Shown here in pieces: positions 55,526 to 64,000 of a stretch of DNA of 64,000 nt (position 1 is the first letter of the stretch; every line of letters begins with the position of its first letter). The DNA lies in the NCBI GenBank assembly GCA_963682055.1, contig OY821741.1:25614711-25678710 (forward strand), written 5' to 3'. Position numbers and translations under genes: made by a program. Source of the stretch: Primula veris. Its lineage: Eukaryota; Streptophyta; Magnoliopsida; Ericales; Primulaceae. Below the pieces are notes generated by a model. It saw only the letters and a list, made by a program, of their open reading frames with translations. It was not told the origin of the DNA and did not search any database.

Positions 55526-57795
55526 ATGTGGTATTTAGATACGGGGGTTAGCAACCATATGTGTGGTAATAAAAATATGTTTACCGAAATTGATGAAATG
55601 GCAAATGGAGATATTTATTTTGGTGATGAATATAAAATTCCGGTGAAAGGGAAGGGAAAAGTCTTAATCCAATTGAAAAATGGAGAAAATGATTTTATCT
55701 CGAATGTTTATTATGTGCCAAATATGAAGTCTAATATTTTGAGTTTGGGTCAACTTTTGGAAAAGAGCTATGATATTCATTCGAAAAATTATAATATTTT
55801 ATTAAGTGATAAAAATGGAAATTTGGTTGCAAAAGTTCCGATGTCGAAAAATAGAATGTTTTCTTTGGATATTCAAAATGTTGGGGCTAAATGTTTGAAA
55901 GCGTGTTTTAAAGAAAAATCATAGCTTTGACATTTGAGATTTGGGCATCTTAATTTTGGTGGTTTGAAATTGTTGAGTAGTAAAAATATGGTGAAAGGTT
56001 TACCTCATATTGATCATGTTGATGAACTTTGTGAGGCATGTTTGTTTGGAAAACAACCGAGGAAAAGTTTTCCGAAACAAGCGACTACAAGAGCTAAAAA
56101 ACTGTTGGAACTTATTCATACAGATATTTGTGGTCCTATTAAACCAAGTTCTCATGGAAAAAGCAATTATTTTGCTCTTTTTATTGATGATTTTAGTCGA
56201 AAGACTTGGGTTTATTTTTTGAAGCAAAAATCCGATGTTTTTGATGCTTTCAAAAAATTTGAAGCTCGTGTTGAAAATGAAAGTGGTCACAAAATAAATT
56301 CTATGAGATCGGATCGAAGGGGAGAATTTCTCTCAAATGATTTTGAAAATTATTGCGAAGAAAATGGAATTTTTCGTCATTTGACGGTTGCCTATACCCC
56401 ACAACAAAATGGGGTTGCTGAAAGAAAAAATCAATCTCTTTTGAATATGGCTCGTAGTATCTTGAAAAGCAAAAATATTCCAAAAGAATTTTGGGCCGAG
56501 GCCGTTGATAGTGCGGTTTATTTGTCGAACAGATCCCCATCTCGAAGTGTTTGGGGTAAAACTCCCGAAGAAGCGTGGAGTGGAAGAAAGCCGGGAATAG
56601 CGCATTTAAGAGTTTTTGGGAGCATCGCATATGCTCATGTTTCGGACCAAAAAAGGTCCAAATTGGATGCTAAAAGCGAGAAGTTTATATTCATTGGCTA
56701 CGACCCGAGGGCAAAAGGTTACAAGCTATACAATCCGGAGAACGGAAATTTGTTGTGAGCCGAGACGTTGAGATCGACGAAAAAGGAACGTGGAATTTCG
56801 ACAAAATGGAGGACGACTATAATTTATTTCCTTATTATAGCGATGAGGAAGACGAGCAAGTTCAAGTAGAAGAGGAGCCTACGACGCCACCACCATCACC
56901 TCTTTCGCATGATGAAGTAGGATCCGCGAGCGATGAAAGTTCAAGCGAAAGGCCCCAACGTTTTCGAATCTTACAAGACTTATACGAAGTGACCGAAAGA
57001 ATCAACGATAACATTACTCTCTTTTGTCTCTTTGCGGGTTGTGAACCGATCGGCGTTGAAGAAGCGATGCAAAACAAAAACTGGAGAAACGCTATGAATG
57101 AAGAAATAAACTCGATAACGAAAAATGATACGTGGGTGTTGGCGGACTTACCAAAAGGGCACAAAGCTATTGGCGCGAAATGGGTCTATAAGGAGAAGAA
57201 GAACGCAAAAGGAGAAATCGAAAAATACAAAGCTCGATTGGTCGGAAAAGGTTACAACAAAAAGGCCGACATCGACTACGACGAAGTGTTTGCTCCTGTC
57301 GCTCGTTTGGAAACGATAAGATTTTTAATCTCTTTGGCGCCGCAAAATAATTGGAAAATAAATCAAATGGATGTGAAATCCGCGTTTTTAAATGGAAACT
57401 TTGAAGAAGAAGTTTATTTGCAACAACCGCCGGGTTATGAAATAAAAGGTCATGAAAATAAAGTTTTAAAATTGAAAGAGGCGCTTTATGGTTTAAAGCA
57501 AGCTCCGAGAGCTTGGAATACTAGAATTGATAAGTATTTCCAAGAAAATAATTTTATAAAATGTCCTCACGAGCATTCTTTTTATGTGAAAATGGATGAA
57601 AATGGAGATGTTTTAATCATTTGTCTATATGTGGACGATTTGATTTTTACGGGAAATAATCAAAAACTATTTGAGGATTTTAAAGGTGTTATGACTCGTG
57701 AATTTGAAATGACGGACATCGGACTTATGTCTTATTATCTTGGTATTTAGGTGAAGCAAAATAAAAAGGGTATTTTTATTTCGCAAGAAGGGTAT
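55526..57795 (+). pseudogene. Tork-like Copia pol (protease, integrase, RT), broken
   Basis: Protease [14 protein letters not shown] (55526), where the usual DTGAS alanine is valine; stops TAG at 55922 and TGA at 55928 fall where the LWHxRFGHL block begins. Integrase 55934-56758 contains CEACLFGKQPR, LIHTDICGP, MRSDRRGEF and PQQNGVAERKN. A base is missing near 56748; RT continues at 56755-57750 with [27 protein letters not shown] and YVDDLIFTG (about 57628). A TAG at 57748 stops it in SYYLGI. Gypsy sequence starts at 57796 within RT. Confidence 0.88.
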
Positions 57796-59177
57796 TGTAA
57801 CATCCCGTATTTTTATAAATGGTTTTATTCATAATTTAATTTATCCAAAAACGTTTTATACAAATTTTACCAAAAAAACCGGTCACACGACTAATTTTTA
57901 GCCAAAAACCGAAACTCTTCCGAAAAACTTTATTTTTAAAACCTGTTACTAATTTTATAAATAAAAATGACCCAATAGTTTTGTTTCTAAAAATTGGTTA
58001 TTTTTGAACAGTAAATTAATAATTTTGATTAAAAGTTAACTTTTAGAACTTTGGGGACCAAATAGTTCGCTTCCACATACTTTCTCAAAACAGTTTTTCT
58101 AAACCTCAAATCAGCCCACTTTTAATTCATTAAAGCAAAAACAAACCTAAAACAAGAGAAAAGAGAGAAAAAGAGAGAAAAGAGAGAAAAAGAAGAAGAA
58201 GAAGAAGAAGAAGAATAAGAGGAAACCACCATTAGCGGGTTCTTACCGGAAGCATCTCCTCTGCGCTCTAAGGTAACGGGGGTTATCCATTGCGACTAGA
58301 CGAGGGTGTATGTTAGGTTTTGGTTTTGTGTTTATTATAAATTGGGGGTTTTTGCCGTTATTATTATTTATGTTCTTAAATTGTTAATTGGGGTTATTTG
58401 TTGTATTTTTAATTACATTAATTGAATTGTAGAAGTGAGAAATTAGAATTATTAATTTCGGATTAATGAGAAGTGAGAGGGAATGACTCGTCTTACGGAC
58501 TGGGACGAGTGGCATGAGAGGTCCAAGTGCGCACTTTAAATCTATTTTTATGTTAGCAATGGTCTCTGTCTCTTCCTAATTCCGGGGACAGAAGACGGCC
58601 GAGGGGATAGGTAATGACCTACCTTACGGACTGGGGTAGGTGGCATGAGAGGTCCATGTTTGCTATAGATGTGTGTTGGAGCTATTTAATTTATGTTGTT
58701 GTACGATGTTATTTTATTTCTTTTTATATGTTGCTATCATAGTTGTTGTTGTGAGTCTTGCATTTATGGGATGGAGTGACGGTATTTTGTGGTGCCGTCC
58801 CGTCTATATATGTGCGTGGGACTCACCGTTACAATTTTGTCTTTCAGGTACAACTTAGGTTGAGGCGTTCGTTAGGAGCATTAGCGAGATAGCGCATGGG
58901 TTTGGGCTTCCTTATTCGTTTTAATTTCTTTAGATTATTTTTCGAGGTTGTAGCCTACGGGCATATTACATTCGTTTATTTCCTTTTATAAATTTGTCAA
59001 AACTGTCTCGTCTTGTAGCCGCGTTTGGCAAACACTTTTATTTATTGTTTAATTGTTCCTTTAGCTTGCAAATTGTTTTTCTTTTAAAATTTAAAATTTT
59101 GTACCAACAGGTTTTATTTCCTTTTGTTTTAAAAAGATCACGCCTTGATGTCCGTTTCTGGATTTTGGGGCGTGACA
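57796..59177 (+). repeat. 5' LTR of the truncated Gypsy
   Basis: 1382 bp, TGTAACATCCCG to GGGGCGTGACA. Includes a GAA run (about 58192-58216) and one and a half of the 130-bp units that are tripled in the solo LTR. Confidence 0.88.
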
Positions 59178-59180
59178 AGT

Positions 59181-59192
59181 TGGTATCAGAGC
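59181..59192 (+). promoter_or_regulatory. Primer-binding site of the truncated Gypsy
   Basis: TGGTATCAGAGC, three bases after the LTR end; complementary to initiator tRNA-Met. Confidence 0.92.
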
Positions 59193-59814
59193 GGACTAGG
59201 TTCTTGTATACTTTGGGACGACGGGAAGATGGGTAACCATTGGACCAAGATCCATCGTATCATTTTCACAAAAAAATTCTAAAAATTCAAACTTTTTCTA
59301 AAACGGGGGGTTGCATTTAGCTTAAGTGATGTAGCTAGAATTTAGTAGTAGTTGATGAAAGGAAAGTCCACATGTGAGGCAAGTTGGGGACAATGAGGAC
59401 GCTTGTTGATTCCGGCTCGCCAAACTAGTGGATGGACCTCTCGTCGGTATGTGTGAAGGAATACCTTAGCGATGTGGAGTTCTAGAGTATGCGAGGACGC
59501 TCGGGTGATTTAGAATAACGTATCGTGATGGGTTATCCCTCGCATTTTTGTATGTGTGTGTAGATTAATGTAGTGTGTATGAGGTATAAATTTGTATGTC
59601 AAGTAGTAACGAAGTATTAGAGTGCGAGAATTGTGTAGTTGATGGTTTTATGTAATGTGTTTTTTAAATTATTAACTTGTGTGTTAGTGATTAATATATG
59701 CGAATCGATGTTGTTCGCAAAAATGTTAGGATTAGAATGATGTTGTGTGATATGTGCCTTGTAAGGAATTTACAAGTGTTGAGTAATTTTACATTTTTGT
59801 ATCGTTAATTTTCA

Positions 59815-60180
59815 GCAGAAAACGACCAGTCGTTTTGTCAAAAACGATCGGTCGAATTCTTACAGGCCTCACTGGTCAGATTTTGACCAAAAACGATCGG
59901 TCGTCTGTCAAAACGACCGGTCGAATTTTTCAAACCTCTCTGGACCAAAAAACGATCGGTCGTCTGTCAAAACGACCGGTCGAATTTTTCAAACCTCTCT
60001 GGACCAAAAAAACGATCGGTCGTCTATCAAAACGACCGGTCGAATTTTTCAAACCTCTCTGGACCAAAAAACGATCGGTTGTCTATCAAAATGACCGGTC
60101 GAATTTTTCAGACCTCTCGGGTAATATTTGGACCAAAACGATCGGTCATTTTGTCCAAAACGATCGGTCGTGTTCTGGCA
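59815..60180. repeat. Tandem array of palindromic motifs in Gypsy leader
   Basis: Six pairs alternating ACGATCGGTCG with the perfect palindrome CGACCGGTCG, separated by AATTTTTCAAACCTCTCTGG or similar, unit about 60 bp. The spacer TCACTGGTCA near 59870 matches the CTCACTGGAC spacer of the SIRE LTR array. About 170 bp after the array are also similar to the SIRE LTR (for example GATTCCGCTTGAAG and TTGGCTTCGTA). Confidence 0.92.
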
Positions 60181-60414
60181 ATTTTGCGATTTTCTCGTTG
60201 TACTTCAAACGTTTATAACTCCTTCGTTTGTACTCCGAATTTGATTCCGCTTGAAGCGTTGGCTTCGTATTTCAGTATGCTATGTTTTTGAACCTTAGAA
60301 AGCTTGATAAAGTGATTAATTTGTAAACCGAGCTCTTATCATGTATGAATATACATGTATGAATAGTAGTGTCGAGTAAGACGACTAAAGTGTCGGTTTT
60401 AAATGTATGTAGTA

Positions 60415-62571
60415 ATGGCTATTACCACAAGGACTAGTGGAAGGGCACCAGCTACACGCGGGGGTGCACCACCATCAAGCGGTCCGGCTACCCGAGGTAG
60501 GGCAAATGGAAGAGGAAGAAGAGCTCCAAGGGGGCGTGTAGCAACTAGAGGAAGAAGGACTGCAAGAAATCGTGGAGGGAGAGGTAACACTAGTGCCCCA
60601 CCACTTGAGCAACCCGAGGTGGAGGTAGAGGTTGAGAATGTATATTAGGGGGTGAATGAGGAAGAAGAGGAGACATTTGCACCTGGACCAGAATCGGTAA
60701 ATGCTAACCAAGTGATGATCGACCTTCAGAAGGTGGTGCAAATGATGGTGCAGAATGCACAAACTGGAAGTTCTAGTAATAATGGATTTCTTAACTTCAC
60801 CCGATTGGGGGCTCCGACTTTCGATGGGGTAGGTGAACCATCCATAGTTGAGGGATGGGTGGACGAAATGGAGAAGTACTTGTCGGCAGCGGGTATCGTA
60901 GATGGAGAACAGCGGATGAATATGGCACAGTTTCACCTAAAGGGTGAAGCACGAAAGTGGTGGTTGGGAATCGTGGATACATACGACATAAGCAAATTCG
61001 AATGGAATGAGTTCATCGAATTGTTTAATCGACAGTTTCTTCCAGATTCTTATAAGGATGAAATGAGGAGGCGTTTCGAGGAACTGTATCAAGGAGGTAT
61101 GACCGTTCAAGCATACCAACTAAAGTTTACCTCACTCTCAAGGTATGCCCCAGACTCGGTTCTAGGGGGTGCGGAAAAATGTAGGAGGTTCATGAAGGGG
61201 CTGAACCCGACCATCTCATTGCAATTGGCATCGGCCCGCCATGTCAACTATAATGAGTTGGTAAAATCAGCTCAAGCTGTGGAAGGAGCTCTACTCCATA
61301 GCAAGAGAATCTCAGAAAAGTCGAAAACCGGAAATGCTCCGAGGGAAGAGAAGAAGCAGACTTGGGATATGGCGAATAACTCGCGGTTTCAACAACAGGG
61401 AAGAAGAGATAGGGGTTTTAATCCACTACCGACAAACACCGTAATGAGGAGAGCATGTTTCACTTGTGGAGATGTGAACCATCGACAATTCGAATGTCCT
61501 AGAGTCCGATGTAGGACATGCAACCGGTTTGGACATACGGCAAGAGTTTGTACCTTGGGACAAGGAAGAATCGACACCAACCGGCCATTTAACCAACCTA
61601 GGTTGCCACCACCACCACCAAGAGGACCGAAATTCGTACCACAATACCAAATACATGGGAACCAAGGGGGAGGGCTTCGAGGTAACCACCAAGGAGGGGG
61701 AAACCGTGGGAACTACCGAGGAGGCTATCAAGGCCCGGGAAACCGAGGAAATCATGGGGGAAATCGAGGACCGCAAGGAAACCCATCCGCCCAAGCTCGT
61801 CTATTTGCCTTGCCACAGTTGCCAAACCAAGGAGATCCGGCAAATGTACAAGGTATGGTTCTTGTGTGCTCATCTTGGATACATGTTCTTTTCGATACGG
61901 GAGCTTCGCGTTCTTTTATATCTAGAAGTCTAGTTGAGTCTATATCGTTAGAAATTGGGGTTCTAGAGAACCTGATCATTGTAGAGACTCCTGTTGGGTG
62001 TCGAGTTGTGTTGGACCGAGTGTGTCGGTCTTGTGAGATGGTGGTTGCGGACCACGTGTTTATATATGATTTAGTTCTTATAGAGATGTCGGGATTCGAC
62101 GTGATACTTGGAATGGACTGGTTGGTTCATTTCAACTCTTTCATCGATTGTGTTCGACGAAAAATTTTCCTTACAACTTCATCCGGAGATGAGGTGTTCT
62201 TTCGTGGAGAAAGGGACGCTACCCTTTTTTCTATTCCTTATTATTCCAAGCGGGTTGTGGGCAACCTGTCTTCTCTTTTGGCTAGTCTTTCGATAGTGGA
62301 TAACGACGAGGAAGTGCAAATGTGGCCACACATAGTGGACGATTTTAGAGATGTGTTTCCGAAGGATCTACCTGGGTTACCACTGAAGAGAGGGTTGGAT
62401 TTTTCTATCGACTAGGTACCGGGAACGGCACCCATAGCCATTTCCCCGTACCGATGGGCACCGGCTGAGTTAAAAGAGTTAAGTAAGCAGTTAGAGAAAC
62501 TGCTGGAGAAGGGGTTTATTAGGCGGAGTACGTCACTGTGGGCGGCACCGGCCTTATTCGTGCAAAAGAAA
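60415..62571 (+). pseudogene. Gypsy gag-protease-RT start, with stops
   Basis: ATG 60415 (MAITTRTSGR) opens an Arg/Gly-rich N-terminus; a TAG at 60646-60648 interrupts it, and the frame continues in phase from 60649. Gag core: VDEMEKYLSAAGIVDGE, FHLKGEARKWW, EELYQGGMTVQAYQLKF. Two CCHC knuckles follow (CFTCGDVNHRQFEC and CRTCNRFGHTARVC, near 61460-61555), then a Gly/Asn-rich linker and the protease [13 protein letters not shown] near 61890. A TAG at 62413-62415 precedes the RT start ([17 protein letters not shown]), which runs only to FVQKK at about 62571. Both stops replace single codons, so the damage is light up to the truncation. Confidence 0.88.
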
Positions 62572-64000
62572 TATGCACATCCTCATCGATCCACTTTTAG
62601 TTCATGACTACGAACTTTTTAAGATGAGCGAGGGTGAAACTATTTCCGACATGCTTGCTAGATTTACTACTATTACTAATGGATTAACATCTCTTGGTAA
62701 GTCTTTATCTTGTAAGAAAATGGTTTCAAAGGTGATTCGGAGCTTACCGAAAGAATGGGAACCAAAGGTCACCGCAATTCAAGAGGCGCACGACATGAAT
62801 ACATACACTCTTGATGCATTGACGGGTTCACTCATTACTCACAAGATCACCCTCAATAGTCACAAGCCAATCTCGAAAAAGAAGGACATAGCTTTCAAAG
62901 GAACAACTTGTGACGAAAGCGATGAGCTATCCGATGACGAGAAAAATTCGACGCAAATCATTCGAATCGTCAAGGAAATACTAAAGCTTAAAGGCAAACG
63001 CAAACATAAAGGTAAATCGTCAAATACTTCAATTATTTCTAACGATTTTGTTTGCTATGCTTGTGGCAAGGAAGGACACATAGCGAGAGATTGCATAAAG
63101 AATCGCAAGAGCAAAGGCAAGAAGAAGATATTCGATTCAAGCTCTAGCGATAGCTCCGACCAAGATGACGTCGCTCATCTTGCTTGCTATATGGCCATGG
63201 AAGACAACCATGAACAAAACCTCTCATCCTCAAGCGAAAGTGACAACGATGAGGTAAAAGAATTCTCCCATGATGAATTAATTCATGTGTGGAATTTATT
63301 CCGAAAAACTTCCTAAGCTTGTAGAGAAGGTTAAATCTCTTAAAAGGATAAATTCTTCTCTCAATGAAGAAATAAGATCCTTGAAAAGAGATAAAATTGA
63401 AAATGAGTCTAGCTCCAATTTATCATTTTCGTTTAATGAAATTGATGATGAAAAGCAAGACTTGAAAGATGAGAACAATACTCTTGTTCTCCAAAACGAG
63501 TTTTTAAAAACCGAGAATGACTCTTTCAAAAAGAAAAACGATGAGCTTGTCATTACGGTCGAAAAACTCGAGTTAACAATCTCAAGGTTTTCCAAAGGAA
63601 AAACCGTGTTGGACGAAATTTTGAGTTGTCAAAAAGATATCAATGACAAAAGCGGTTTGGGTTTCGATTTCAACACTATTGGCTCAAGCACAACCCGCTT
63701 TGTTAAATCTTCTAGCATGTCTACAACTCCTATTCTGCCTATTCAAAAGGTTGTTTTTACACAAGGGAGCACTTCAAGAGTTTTGCCAAACTCTTGTAAT
63801 GATAGAAGAGGTTTAGGTTTTCAAACCAAAACCGCTCATCAAACTTCTAAAACTTCCTACAAAAAGTCGTGTAGCTCTCGTTATACAAAAAAGTTTATAC
63901 AATGTGTACATTGTAGTAGAAATGAGCATATTTCTTCTAGATGTCCTTATCGCTTTCATGTTAGTAGAAGCGATTTGAAATGGGTAGTAAAGACCAATGT
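62572..64000 (+). pseudogene. Second SIRE-type Copia gag, 5' truncated, runs off window
   Basis: From the junction with Gypsy the frame reads [20 protein letters not shown] and on through SLPKEWEPKVTAIQEAHDMN, then the knuckle CYACGKEGHIARDC near 63055-63095 and an acidic Ser/Asp stretch. At about 63308 a one-base insertion in an A run ends the first frame (63316); the next frame continues as a coiled coil (KLVEKVKSLKRINSSLNEEI) and a second knuckle CVHCSRNEHISSRC near 63902, open to the window end. The first 120 or so residues, the LTR and the PBS are absent. It is related to, but clearly different from, the SIRE gag at 32073-33764. Confidence 0.85.

Larger units (their letters stand above)
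54224..57795 (+). mobile_element. Tork-like Copia, 5' part, cut by Gypsy insertion
   Basis: LTR 54224-54516, PBS, gag and pol up to the RT are present in order on the plus strand. The element is interrupted at 57796 by a Gypsy LTR whose partner end is not in this window, so the Copia 3' part and right LTR are not seen. At least two frame losses and four in-frame stops show it is an old copy. Tork affinity is judged from pol motifs and the short LTR. Confidence 0.82.
57796..62571 (+). mobile_element. Gypsy element truncated in reverse transcriptase
   Basis: LTR 57796-59177, PBS 59181, long leader (59193-60414), gag, protease and the start of RT on the plus strand. At about 62571 the Gypsy frame stops abruptly and SIRE-type Copia gag sequence begins. 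No 3' LTR is in the window. The LTR belongs to the same family as the solo LTR at 49304-51188. Confidence 0.85.

Noticed and set aside
58673..58858. Plus-strand ORF in the Gypsy LTR (and antisense relative at 49672-49878)
   Set aside because: Found in LTR sequence of both copies but with poor conservation of the peptide; hydrophobic because of T-rich DNA.
59835..60218. 127-codon plus-strand ORF
   Set aside because: It is the translation of the palindromic tandem array; the peptide repeats with the DNA unit and has no protein similarity.

Overview
The window is plant nuclear DNA, almost certainly from a flowering plant and probably a eudicot. It is packed with nested LTR retrotransposons of both plant superfamilies (Ty3/Gypsy and Ty1/Copia). 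Their primer-binding sites match the plant initiator tRNA-Met, there is a Cassandra-type element carrying 5S rRNA sequence, and two short pieces of plant host genes with introns are present. I found no complete host gene, tRNA gene, CRISPR array or prokaryotic feature. The species cannot be named from this sequence.

Layout. (1) 917-20742 is an old minus-strand Copia element split by two young insertions: a full-length Gypsy chromovirus (2138-12112, target duplication CCCTT, one intact 1639-residue gag-pol) and a Copia element (12185-19709, target duplication CATAA, broken gag, long open pol). Taking out both insertions rejoins the old Copia protease frame. (2) 21742-38287 is a decayed plus-strand Copia of Ale/Retrofit type sitting in a TA repeat. 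It is interrupted by a young minus-strand SIRE-type Copia (25433-35058, target duplication GGTTG) with 1228-bp LTRs, broken gag-pol and an additional open frame after pol. (3) 38288-47686 is mostly unassigned AT-rich DNA with a hAT-like MITE and a non-autonomous LTR element (40676-43838, target duplication TGTCA) whose ORF looks like a DEK_C-type domain rather than a retroviral protein. (4) 47687 to about 52 kb is a minus-strand Gypsy reduced to gag, with a solo LTR of another Gypsy family inside its leader. (5) 52532-54214 holds intron-bearing fragments of two unrelated host genes: ferredoxin-thioredoxin reductase catalytic chain and a Ulp1-type SUMO protease. (6) 54224-57795 is the 5' part of a Tork-like Copia, cut by a Gypsy element (57796 to about 62571) that is truncated in reverse transcriptase and joined directly to the gag of a second SIRE-type Copia running off the window end.

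Two signals stand out. First, the leader of the intact Gypsy element contains a Cassandra internal domain plus one Cassandra LTR, placed exactly between two primer-binding sites, which looks like a chimera made by template switching at the primer site. Second, a near-palindromic motif (consensus AAACGATCGGTCGTTT) forms tandem arrays in the SIRE LTRs, upstream of the SIRE third ORF, and in the leader of the unrelated Gypsy at 59.8 kb, where flanking sequence is shared too. Both Gypsy leaders therefore carry pieces related to other families' LTRs.

All calls come from reading the sequence by eye. Clade names within Copia, and the two host-gene identities, rest on recognised motifs and not on a search.
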